Shown here piece by piece: positions 36,633 to 48,769 of a stretch of 64,000 nt of DNA. The notes under the pieces are model-generated. The model saw only the letters and a program-made list of their open reading frames with translations, was not told where the DNA came from and ran no database searches. Origin of the DNA: Taudactylus pleione (Eukaryota; Chordata; Amphibia; Anura; Myobatrachidae). The stretch lies in contig JAUIMM010002572.1 of NCBI GenBank assembly GCA_031769625.1, positions 55,348-119,347 of the forward strand, given 5' to 3'. The position numbers and the translations under genes were made by a program. The first letter of the stretch is position 1, and each line of letters opens with the position of its first letter.

Positions 36633-39600
36633 CTAATAAGGAGAGAAGAGGAGAGGGGTGGTGACAGAAGCTAATAAGGAGAGGGGTGGTGACAAGCTAA
36701 TATGGAGAGGATAGGGATGGTGACAGAAGCTTATGAGGAGAGGAGAGGGGTGGTGACAGAAGCTAATAAGGAGAGGAGAGGGGTGGTGACAGAAGCTAAT
36801 AAGAAGAAGAGAGGGGTGGTGACAGAAGCTAATAAGGAGTGGAGAGGGGTGGTGACAAGCTAATAAGGAGAGGAGAGGGGTGGTGACAGAAGCTAATAAG
36901 GAGAGGAGAGGGGTGGTGACAGAAGCTAATAAGGAGAGTAGAGGGGTGGTGACAGAAGCCAATAAGGAGAGGAGAAGAGAGGGGTGGTGACAAAAGCTAA
37001 TAAGGAGAAGAGAGGGGTGGTGACAGAAGCCAATAAGGAGAGGAGAGGGGTGGGGACAGTAACCAATAAGGAGAAGAGAGGGGTGGTGACAGAAGCTAAT
37101 AAGTAGAGGAGAGGGGTGATGACAGAAGCTAATAAGGAGAGGAGAGGGGTGGTGACAGAAGCTAATGAGGAGATTAGAGGGGTGGTGACAGAAGATAATC
37201 AGGAGAGGAGAGGGGTGGTGACAGAAGATAATAAGGAGAGGAGAGGAGCGGGGTGGTGACTGAAGCTAAAAAGGAGAGGAGAGGGGTGGTGACAGAAGCT
37301 AATAAGGAGGGGAGAGGGGTGGTGACAGAAGCTAATAAGGAGAGGAGAGGGGTGGTGACAGAAGCTAATAAGGAGAGGAGAGGGGTGGTGACAGAAGCTA
37401 ATGAGGAGAGAAGAGGAAAGGGGTGGTGACAGAAGCTAATAAGGAGAGGAGAGGGGTGGTGACAGAAGCTAATGAGGAGAGGGGTGGTGACAGAAGCTAA
37501 TAAGGAGAGAAGAGGAGAGGGGTGATGACAGAAGCTAATAAGGAGAGGGGTGGTGACAGAAGCTAATCAGGAGAGGAGAGGGGGGGTGACAGAAGCCAAT
37601 AAGGAGAGGAGAAGAGAGGGGTGGTGACAGAAGCTAATAAGGAGAGAAGAGGAGAAGGGTGGTGACAGAAGCTAATAAGGAGAGGAGAGGGGTGGTGACA
37701 GAAGCTAATGAGGAGAGGAGAGGGGTGGTGACAGAAGCTAATAAGGAGAGAAGAGGAGAGGGGTGGTGACAGAAGCCAATAAGGAGAGGAGAGGGGTGGT
37801 GACAGAAGCTAATAAGGAGAGGAGAGGGGTGATGACAGAAGCTAATAAGGAGAGTTGTGGTGACAGAAGCTAATAAGGAGAGGAGAGGGGTGGTTACAGA
37901 AGCCAATAAGGAGAGGAGAAGAGAGGGGTGGTGACAGAAGCTAATAAGGAGAGAAGATGAGAGGGGGGGTGACAGAAGCTAATAAGGAGAGGGGTGGTGA
38001 CAAGCTAATAAGGAGAGGAGAGGGGTGGTGACAGAAGCTAATGAGGAGAGGAGAGGGGTGGTGACAGAAACTAATAAGGAGAGAAGAGGAGAGGGGTGGT
38101 GACAGAAGCTAATAAGGAGAGGAGAGGGGTGGTGACAGAAGCTAATAAGGAGAGAAGAGGGGTGGTGACTGAAGATAATCAGGAGAGGAGAGGGGTGGTG
38201 ACAGAAGCTAATAAGGAGAAGAGAGGAGAGGGGTGGTGACAGAAGCTAATAAGGAGAGGAGAGGGGTGGTGACAGATGCTAATAAGGAGAGGAGAGGGGT
38301 GGTGACAGAAGCTAATAAGGAGAGAAGAGGTGAGGGGTGGTGACAGAAGCTAATAAGGAGAGAAGAGGAGAGGGTTTGTGACAGAAGCCAATAAGGAGAG
38401 GAGAGGGGTTTGTGACAGAAGCTAATAAGGAGAGGAGAGGGGTGATGACAGAAGCTAATCAGGAGAGGGGTGGTGACAGAAGCTAATAAGGAGTGGAGAG
38501 GGGTGGTGACAAGCTAATAAGGAGAGGAGAGGGGAGGTGACAGAAGCTAATAAGGAGAGGAGAGGGGTGGTGACAGAAGCTAATAAGGAGAGTAGAGGGG
38601 TGGTGACAGAAGCCAATAAGGAGAGGAGAAGAGAGGGGTGGTGACAAAAGCTAATAAGGAGAAGAGAGGGGTGGTGACAGAAGCCAATTAGGAGAGGAGA
38701 GGGGTGGGAAAGTAACCAATAAGGAGAAGAGAGGGGTGTGACAGAAGCTAATAAGGAGAGGAGAGGGGTGATGACAGAAGCTAATAAGGAGAGGAGAGGG
38801 GTGGTGACAGAAGCTAATGAGGAGATTAGAGGGGTGGTGACAGAAGATAAACAGGAGAGGAGAGGGGTGGTGACAGAAGATAATAAGGAGAGGAGAGGAG
38901 AGGGGTGGTGACTGAAGCTAAAAAGGAGAGGAGAGGGGTGGTGACAGAAGCTAATAAGGAGGGGAAAGGGGTGGTGACAGAAGCTAATAAGGAGAGGAGA
39001 GGGGTGGTGACAGAAGCTAATAAGGAGAGGAGAGGGGTGGTGACAGAAGCTAATGAGGAGAGAAGAGGAAAGGGGTGGTGACAGAAGCTAATAAGGAGAG
39101 GAGAGGGGTGGTGACAGAAGCTAATGAGGAGAGGGGTGGTGACAGAAGCTAATAAGGAGAGAAGAGGAGAGGGATGATGACAGAAGCTAATAAGGAGATG
39201 GGTGGTGACAGAAGCTAATCAGGAGAGGAGAGGGTTGGTGACAGAAGCCAATAAGGAGAGGAGAAGAGAGGGGTGGTGACAGAAGCTAATAAGGAGAGAA
39301 GAGGAGAGGGGTGGTGACAGAAGCTAATAAGGAGAGGAGAGGGGTGGTGACAGAAGCTAATGAGGAGAGGATAGGGGTGTGACAGAAGCTAATAAGGAGA
39401 GGAGAGGGGTGGTGACAGAAGCTAATAAGGAGAGGAGAGGGGTGGTGATAGAAGCTAATAAGGAGAGGAGAGGGGTGGTGACAGTAGCTAATATGGAGAG
39501 GAGAGGTTTGGTGACAGAAGCTAATAAGGAGAGGAGAGGGGTGGTGACAGAAGCTAATAAGGAGAGGAGAGGGGTGGTGACAGAAGCTAATAAGGAGAAA

Positions 39601-42533
39601 AGAGGAGAGGGGTGGTGACAGAAGCTAATGAGAGAAGAGGAGAGGGGTGGTGACAGAAGCTAATAAGGAGAGGAGAGGAGACAGGTGGTGACAGAAGCTA
39701 ATAAGGAGGAGAGGGGTGATGACAGAAGCTAATAAGGAGAGGAGAGGGGTGGTGACAGAAGCTAATAATGAGAGGAGAGGGGTGGTGTCAGAAGGTAATA
39801 AGGAGAGAAGAGGAGAGGGGTGGTGACAGAAGCTAATAAGGTGAGAAGAGGAGAGGGGCAGTGACAGAAGCTAATAAGGAGAGAAGAGGAGTGGGCTGAG
39901 GACTAAAGTTAATAAGGAGAGGAGAGGGGTGGTGACAGAAGCCAATAAGGAGAGGAGAAGAGAGGGGTGGTGACAAAAGCTAATAAGGAGAAGAGAGGGG
40001 TGGTGACAGAAGCCAATTAGGAGAGGAGAGGGGTGGGGAAAGTAACCAATAAGGAGAAGAGAGGGGTGGTGACAGAAGCTAATAAGGAGAGGAGAGGGGT
40101 GATGACAGAAGCTAATAAGGAGAGGAGAGGGGTGGTGACAGAAGCTAATGAGGAGATTAGAGGGCTGGTGACAGAAGATAAACAGGAGAGGAGAGGGGTG
40201 GTGACAGAAGATAATAAGGAGAGGAGAGGAGAGGGGTGGTGACTGAAGCTAAAAAGGAGAGGAGAGGGGTGGTGACAGAAGCTAATAAGGAGGGGAAAGG
40301 GGTGGTGACAGAAGCTAATAAGGAGAGGAGAGGGGTGGTGACAGAAGCTAATAAGGAGAGGAGAGGGGTGGTGACAGAAGCTAATGAGGAGAGAAGAGGA
40401 AAGGGGTGGTGACAGAAGCTAATAAGGAGAGGAGAGGGGTGGTGACAGAAGCTAATGAGGAGAGGGGTGGTGACAGAAGCTAATAAGGAGAGAAGAGGAG
40501 AGGGATGATGACAGAAGCTAATAAGGAGATGGGTGGTGACAGAAGCTAATCAGGAGAGGAGAGGGTTGGTGACAGAAGCCAATAAGGAGAGGAGAAGAGA
40601 GGGGTGGTGACAGAAGCTAATAAGGAGAGAAGAGGAGAGGGGTGGTGACAGAAGCTAATAAGGAGAGGAGAGGGGTGGTGACAGAAGCTAATGAGGAGAG
40701 GATAGGGGTGTGACAGAAGCTAATAAGGAGAGGAGAGGGGTGGTGACAGAAGCTAATAAGGAGAGGAGAGGGGTGGTGATAGAAGCTAATAAGGAGAGGA
40801 GAGGGGTGGTGACAGTAGCTAATATGGAGAGGAGAGGTTTGGTGACAGAAGCTAATAAGGAGAGGAGAGGGGTGGTGACAGAAGCTAATAAGGAGAGGAG
40901 AGGGGTGGTGACAGAAGCTAATAAGGAGAGAAGAGGAGAGGGGTGGTGACAGAAGCTAATGAGAGAAGAGGAGAGGGGTGGTGACAGAAGCTAATAAGGA
41001 GAGGAGAGGAGACAGGTGGTGACAGAAGCTAATAAGGAGAGGAGAGGGGTGATGACAGAAGCTAATAAGGAGAGGAGAGGGGTGGTGACAGAAGCTAATA
41101 ATGAGAGGAGAGGAGTGGTGTCAGAAGGTAATAAGGAGAGAAGAGGAGAGGGGTGGTGACAGAAGCTAATAAGGTGAGAAGAGGAGAGGGGCGGTGACAG
41201 AAGCTAATAAGGAGAGAAGAGGAGTGGGCTGAGGACTAAAGTTAATAAGGAGAGGAGAGGGGTGGTGACAGAAGCTAATAAGGAGAGGAGAGGGGTGGTG
41301 ACAGAAGCTAATAAGTAGAGGAGAGGGGTGGTGACAGAAGTTAATAAGGAGAGGAGAAGAGAGGGGTGGTGACAGAAGCTAATAAGGAGAGGAGAGGGGT
41401 GGTTACAGCAACTAACAAGGAGAGGAGAGGGGTGGTGACAGAAGCCAATGAGGAAAGGAGAGGCGTGGTGACAGAATCTAATAAGGAGATGAGAGGGGTG
41501 GTGACACAAGCCCATAAGGAGAGGAGAGGGATGGTGACAGAAGCTAATAAGAAAGGAGAGGGTTGGTGACAGAAGCCAATAAGGAGAGGGGTGGTGACAG
41601 AAGCTAATAAGTAGAGGAGAGGGGTGGTGACAGAAGCTAATTAGGGTAGGAGAGGGGTGGTGACAGAAGCTACTAAGGAGAGGAGAGGGATGGTGACAGA
41701 AGCTAATAAGGAGAGGAGAGGGGTGGTGACAGAAGCTAATCATGAGAGGAGAGGGGTGGTGACAGAAGCTAATCAGGAGAGGAGAGGGGTGGTGACAGAA
41801 GCTAATAAGGAGACGGGTGGTGACAGAAGCTAATAAGGAGAGGGGTGGTGACAGAAGCTAATAAGGAGAGGAGAAGGGTGGTGACAGAAGCTAATATGGA
41901 GAGGAGAGGGGTGGTGACAGAAGCTAATATGGAGAGGAGAGGGGTGGTGACAGAAGCTAATAAGGAGAGGAGAGGGGTGTTGACAGAAGCTAATAAGGAG
42001 AGGAGAGGGGGGGTGACAGAAGCTAATAAGGAGAGGAGAGGGGTGGTGACAGAAGCTAATAAGGAGAGGAGAGGGGTGGTGACAGAAGATAATAAGGTGA
42101 GGAGAGTTGCGGTGACAGAAGCTAATATGGAGAGGAGAGGGGTGGTGACAAAAGCTAATAAGGATAGGAGAGGAGAGGGGTGGTGACAGAAGCTAATAAG
42201 GAGAAGAGAGGGGTGATGACAGAAGCTAATAAGGAGAGAAGAGGAGAGGGGTTGTGTCAGAAGCTAATAAGGAGAGGAGAGCAGTGGTGACAGAAGTTAA
42301 TAATGAGAGGAGAGGGGTGGTGACAGAAGCTAATAAGGAGAGAAGAGGATTGGGGTTATGACAGAAGCCAATAAGGAGAAGAGAGGGGTTTGTGACAGAA
42401 GCTAATAAGGAGAGGAGAGGGGTGATGACAGAAGCTAATCAGGAGAGGGGTGGTGACAGAAGCTAAGAAGGAGAGGAGAGGGGTGGTGACAGAAGCCAAT
42501 AAGGAGAGGAGAAGAGAGGGGTGGTGACAGAAG
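36633..42533 (+). repeat. Higher-order repeat unit U5 (5901 bp), sister of U1
   Basis: Order: A 36633, B 37057, C 37634, D about 38707, E 39379, D 40033, E 40710, F 41204, G 41845, identical to U1. The D-E duplication runs 38604-41265, with copies 1329 bp apart because of small deletions near 38707, 38738 and 39708. It lacks one 33-bp monomer near 38140 compared with U1. B carries the TAG variant (37104). Confidence 0.92.
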
Positions 42534-45500
42534 CTAATAAGGAGAGAAGAGGAGAGGGGTGGTGACAGAAGCTAATAAGGAGAGGGGTGGTGACAAGCTA
42601 ATATGGAGAGGATAGGGATGGTGACAGAAGCTTATGAGGAGAGGAGAGGGGTGGTGACAGAAGCTAATAAGGAGAGGAGAGGGGTGGTGACAGAAGCTAA
42701 TAAGAAGAAGAGATGGGTGGTGACAGAAGCTAATAAGGAGTGGAGAGGGGTGGTGACAAGCTAATAAGGAGAGGAGAGGGGTGGTGACAGAAGCTAATAA
42801 GGAGAGGAGAGGGGTGGTGACAGAAGCTAATAAGGAGAGTAGAGGGGTGGTGACAGAAGCCAATAAGGAGAGGAGAAGAGAGGGGTGGTGACAAAAGCTA
42901 ATAAGGAGAAGAGAGGGGTGGTGACAGAAGCCAATAAGGAGAGGAGAGGGGTGGGGACAGTAACCAATAAGGAGAAGAGAGGGGTGGTGACAGAAGCTAA
43001 TAAGGAGAGGAGAGGGGTGATGACAGAAGCTAATAAGGAGAGGAGAGGGGTGGTGACAGAAGCTAATGAGGAGATTAGAGGGGTGGTGACAGAAGATAAT
43101 CAGGAGAGGAGAGGGGTGGTGACAGAAGATAATAAGGAGAGGAGAGGAGAGGGGTGGTGACTGAAGCTAAAAAGGAGAGGAGAGGGGTGGTGACAGAAGC
43201 TAATAAGTAGGGGAGAGGGGTGGTGACAGAAGCTAATAAGGAGAGGAGAGGGGTGGTGACAGAAGCTAATAAGGAGAGGAGAGGGGTGGTGACAGAAGCT
43301 AATGAGGAGAGAAGAGGAAAGGGGTGGTGACAGAAGCTAATAAGGAGAGGAGAGGGGTGGTGACAGAAGCTAATGAGGAGAGGGGTGGTGACAGAAGCTA
43401 ATAAGGAGAGAAGAGGAGAGGGGTGATGACAGAAGCTAATAAGGAGAGGGGTGGTGACAGAAGCTAATCAGGAGAGGAGAGGGGGGGTGACAGAAGCCAA
43501 TAAGGAGAGGAGAAGAGAGGGGTGGTGACAGAAGCTAATAAGGAGAGAAGAGGAGAAGGGTGGTGACAGAAGCTAATAAGGAGAGGAGAGGGGTGGTGAC
43601 AGAAGCTAATGAGGAGAGGAGAGGGGTGGTGACAGAAGCTAATAAGGAGAGAAGAGGAGAGGGGTGGTGACAGAAGCCAATAAGGAGAGGAGAGGGGTGG
43701 TGACAGAAGCTAATAAGGAGAGGAGAGGGGTGATGACAGAAGCTAATAAGGAGAGTTGTGGTGACAGAAGCTAATAAGGAGAGGAGAGGGGTGGTTACAG
43801 AAGCCAATAAGGAGAGGAGAAGAGAGGGGTGGTGACAGAAGCTAATAAGGAGAGAAGATGAGAGGGGGGGTGACAGAAGCTAATAAGGAGAGGGGTGGTG
43901 ACAAGCTAATAAGGAGAGGAGAGGGGTGGTGACAGAAGCTAATGAGGAGAGGAGAGGGGTGGTGACAGAAACTAATAAGGAGAGAAGAGGAGAGGGGTGG
44001 TGACAGAAGCTAATAAGGAGAGGAGAGGGGTGGTGACAGAAGCTAATAAGGAGAGGAGAGGGGTGGTGACAGAAGCTAATAAGGAGAGGAGAGGGGTGGT
44101 GACTGAAGATAATCAGGAGAGGAGAGGGGTGGTGACAGAAGCTAATAAGGAGAAGAGAGGAGAGGGGTGGTGACAGAAGCTAATAAGGAGAGGAGAGGGG
44201 TGGTGACAGATGCTAATAAGGAGAGGAGAGGGGTGGTGACAGAAGCTAATAAGGAGAGAAGAGGTGAGGGGTGGTGACAGAAGCTAATAAGGAGAGAAGA
44301 GGAGAGGGTTTGTGACAGAAGCCAATAAGGAGAGGAGAGGGGTTTGTGACAGAAGCTAATAAGGAGAGGAGAGGGGTGATGACAGAAGCTAATCAGGAGA
44401 GGGGTGGTGACAGAAGCTAATAAGGAGTGGAGAGGGGTGGTGACAAGCTAATAAGGAGAGGAGAGGGGTGGTGACAGAAGCTAATAAGGAGAGGAGAGGG
44501 GTGGTGACAGAAGCTAATAAGGAGAGTAGAGGGGTGGTGACAGAAGCCAATAAGGAGAGGAGAAGAGAGGGGTGGTGACAAAAGCTAATAAGGAGAAGAG
44601 AGGGGTGGTGACAGAAGCCAATTAGGAGAGGAGAGGGGTGGGGAAAGTAACCAATAAGGAGAAGAGAGGGGTGGTGACAGAAGCTAATAAGGAGAGGAGA
44701 GGGGTGATGACAGAAGCTAATAAGGGGAGGAGAGGGGTGGTGACAGAAGCTAATGAGGAGATTAGAGGGGTGGTGACAGAAGATAAACAGGAGAGGAGAG
44801 GGGTGGTGACAGAAGATAATAAGGAGAGGAGAGGAGAGGGGTGGTGACTGAAGCTAAAAAGGAGAGGAGAGGGGTGGTGACAGAAGCTAATAAGGAGGGG
44901 AAAGGGGTGGTGACAGAAGCTAATAAGGAGAGGAGAGGGGTGGTGACAGAAGCTAATAAGGAGAGGAGAGGGGTGGTGACAGAAGCTAATGAGGAGAGAA
45001 GAGGAAAGGGGTGGTGACAGAAGCTAATAAGGAGAGGAGAGGGGTGGTGACAGAAGCTAATGAGGAGAGGGGTGGTGACAGAAGCTAATAAGGAGAGAAG
45101 AGGAGAGGGATGATGACAGAAGCTAATAAGGAGATGGGTGGTGACAGAAGCTAATCAGGAGAGGAGAGGGTTGGTGACAGAAGCCAATAAGGAGAGGAGA
45201 AGAGAGGGGTGGTGACAGAAGCTAATAAGGAGAGAAGAGGAGAGGGGTGGTGACAGAAGCTAATAAGGAGAGGAGAGGGGTGGTGACAGAAGCTAATGAG
45301 GAGAGGATAGGGGTGTGACAGAAGCTAATAAGGAGAGGAGAGGGGTGGTGACAGAAGCTAATAAGGAGAGGAGAGGGGTGGTGATAGAAGCTAATAAGGA
45401 GAGGAGAGGGGTGGTGACAGTAGCTAATATGGAGAGGAGAGGTTTGGTGACAGAAGCTAATAAGGAGAGGAGAGGGGTGGTGACAGAAGCTAATAAGGAG

Positions 45501-48500
45501 AGGAGAGGGGTGGTGACAGAAGCTAATAAGGAGAGAAGAGGAGAGGGGTGGTGACAGAAGCTAATGAGAGAAGAGGAGAGGGGTGGTGACAGAAGCTAAT
45601 AAGGAGAGGAGAGGAGACAGGTGGTGACAGAAGCTAATAAGGAGAGGAGAGGGGTGATGACAGAAGCTAATAAGGAGAGGAGAGGGGTGGTGACAGAAGC
45701 TAATAATGAGAGGAGAGGGGTGGTGTCAGAAGGTAATAAGGAGAGAAGAGGAGAGGGGTGGTGACAGAAGCTAATAAGGTGAGAAGAGGAGAGGGGCGGT
45801 GACAGAAGCTAATAAGGAGAGAAGAGGAGTGGGCTGAGGACTAAAGTTAATAAGGAGAGGAGAGGGGTGGTGACAGAAGCTAATAAGGAGAGGAGAGGGG
45901 TGGTGACAGAAGCTAATAAGGAGAGGAGAGGGGTGGTTACAGCAACTAACAAGGAGAGGAGAGGGGTGGTGACAGAAGCCAATGAGGAAAGGAGAGGCGT
46001 GGTGCCAGAATCTAATAAGGAGATGAGAGGGGTGGTGACACAAGCCCATAAGGAGAGGAGAGGGATGGTGACAGAAGCTAATAAGAAAGGAGAGGGTTGG
46101 TGACAGAAGCCAATAAGGAGAGGGGTGGTGACAGAAGCTAATAAGTAGAGGAGAGGGGTGGTGACAGAAGCTAATTAGGGTAGGAGAGGGGTGGTGACAG
46201 AAGCTACTAAGGAGAGGAGAGGGATGGTGACAGAAGCTAATAAGGAGAGGAGAGGGGTGGTGACAGAAGCTAATCATGAGAGGAGAGGGGTGGTGACAGA
46301 AGCTAATCAGGAGAGGAGAGGGGTGGTGACAGAAGCTAATAAGGAGACGGGTGGTGACAGAAGCTAATAAGGAGAGGGGTGGTGACAGAAGCTAATAAGG
46401 AGAGGAGAAGGGTGGTGACAGAAGCTAATATGGAGAGGAGAGGGGTGGTGACAGAAGCTAATATGGACAGGAGAGGGGTGGTGACAGAAGCTAATAAGGA
46501 GAGGAGAGGGGTGTTGACAGAAGCTAATAAGGAGAGGAGAGGGGGGGTGACAGAAGCTAATAAGGAGAGGAGAGGGGTGGTGACAGAAGCTAATAAGGAG
46601 AGGAGAGGGGTGGTGACAGAAGATAATAAGGTGAGGAGAGTTGCGGTGACAGAAGCTAATATGGAGAGGAGAGGGGTGGTGACAAAAGCTAATAAGGAGA
46701 GGAGAGGGGTGGTGACAGAAGCTAATGAGGAGAGGAGAGGGGTGTGACAGAAGCTAATGAGGAGAGGAGAGGGCTGGTGACAGAAGCTAATAAGGAGAGG
46801 AGAGGGGTGGTGACAGAAGCTAATAAGGAGAGGAGAGGGGCGGTGACAGAAGCTAATAAGGAGAGGAGAGGGGTGGTGACCGAAGCTAATAAGGAATGGA
46901 GAGGGGTGGTGACAGAAGCTAATAAGGAGAGGAGAGGAGACAGGTGGTGACAGAAGTTAATAAGGAGAGGAGAGGGATGATGACAGAAGCTAATAAGGAG
47001 AGGAGAGGGGTGGTGACAGAAGCTAATAATGAGAGGAGAGGGGTGGTGTCAGAAGGTAATAAGGAGAGAAGAGGAGAGGGGCGGTGACAGAAGCTAATAA
47101 GGAGAGAAGAGGGGTGTTGACAGAAGCTAATAAGGAGAGGAGAGGGGTGGTGACAGAAGCTAATAAGGAGAGGAGAGGGGTGGTGACAGAAGCTAATAAG
47201 GAGAGGAGAGGGGTGGTGACAGAAGCTAATAAGGTGAGGAGATTTGCTGTGACAGAAGCTAAAATGGAGAGGAGAGGGGTGGTGACAAAAGCTAATAAGG
47301 AGAGGAGAGGGGTGGTGACAGAAGCTAATAAGGAATGGAGAGGGGTGGTGACAGAACCTAATCAGGAGAGGAGAGGGGTGGTGACAGAAGCTAATACGGC
47401 GAGGAGAGGGGTGGTGACAGAAGCTAATAAGGAAAGGAGAGGGGTGTTGACAGGCTAATAAGGAGAGGAGAGGGGTGGTGACAGAAGCTAATAAGGAGAG
47501 GAGAGGGGTGGTGACAGAAGCTAATAAGGAGAGGAGAGGGGTGGTGACAGAAGCTAATATGGAGAGGAGAGGGGTGGTGACAGAAGCTAATAAGAAGAGA
47601 AGAGGAGAGGGGTGGTGACAGAAGCTAATCAGGAGAGGAGAGGGGTGGTGACAGAAGCTAATAAGGAGAGGAGAGAGGTGGTGACAGAAGCTAATAAGGA
47701 GAGGAGAGGGGTGGAGACAGAAGCTAATAAGGAGAGGAGAGGAGAGGGGTGGTGACAGAAGCTAATAAGGAGAGGAGAGCTGTGGTGACAGAAGCTAACA
47801 AGGAGAGGAGAGGGGTGGTGACAGAAGCTAATAAGGAGAGGAGAGGAGTGGTGACAGAAGCTAATAGGGAGAGGAGAGGGGTGGGGACAAGCTAATAAGG
47901 AGAGGAGAGGTGGTGACAGAAGCTAATAAGGAGAGGAGAGGGGTGGTGACAGAAGCTAATAAGGAGAGGAGAGGGGTGGTGACAGAAGCCAATAAGGAGA
48001 GGAGAAGGGTGGTGACAGAAGCTAATAAGGAGAGGAGAGGAGAGGGGTGGTGACTGAAGCTAATAAGGAGAGGAGAGGGGTGTTGACAGAAGCTAATCAG
48101 GAGATGAGAGGGGTGGTGACAGAAGCTAATAAGGAGAGGAGAGGGGTGGTGACAGAAGCTAATAATGAGAGGAGAGGAGAGGGGTGGTGACAGAAGCTAA
48201 TAAGGAGAGGAGAGGGGTGGTGACAGAAGCTAATAAGGAGAGGAGAGGGGTGGTGACAGAAGCTAATAGGGAGAGGAGAGGGGTGGTGCCAAGCTAATAA
48301 GAAGAGGAGAGGTGGTGACAGAAGCTAATAAGGAGAGGAGAGGGGTGGTGACAGAAGCTAAAAAGGAGAGGAGAGGGTTGGTGACAGAAGCCAATAAGGA
48401 TAGGAGAGGAGAGGGGTGGTGACAGAAGCTAATAAGGAGAAGAGAGGGGTGATGACAGAAGCTAATAAGGAGAGAAGAGGAGAGGGGTTGTGTCAGAAGC

Positions 48501-48769
48501 TAATAAGGAGAGGAGAGCAGTGGTGACAGAAGTTAATAATGAGAGGAGAGGGGTGGTGACAGAAGCTAATAAGGAGAGAAGAGGAGAGGGGTTATGACAG
48601 AAGCCAATAAGGAGAAGAGAGGGGTTTGTGACAGAAGCTAATAAGGAGAGGAGAGGGGTGATGACAGAAGCTAATCAGGAGAGGGGTGGTGACAGAAGCT
48701 AATAAGGAGAGGAGAGGGGTGGTGACAGAAGCCAATAAGGAGAGGAGAAGAGAGGGGTGGTGACAGAAG
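42534..48769 (+). repeat. Higher-order repeat unit U6 (6236 bp) with arm-like tail
   Basis: Order: A 42534, B 42958, C 43535, D 44638, E 45315, F 45771, G 46379, H 46744, then block I at 47084 and block K from about 47460 to 48769. A to H keeps an exact offset of 32059 bp to U2 and 21902 bp to U3. The I-K tail matches the left arm (535-978 and about 3210-4536), so U6 joins HOR sequence to arm sequence. Private substitutions include gctaagaagg near 42466, aagtagggg near 43206, aaggggagg near 44705 and gtgccagaatc near 46004. Confidence 0.92.
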
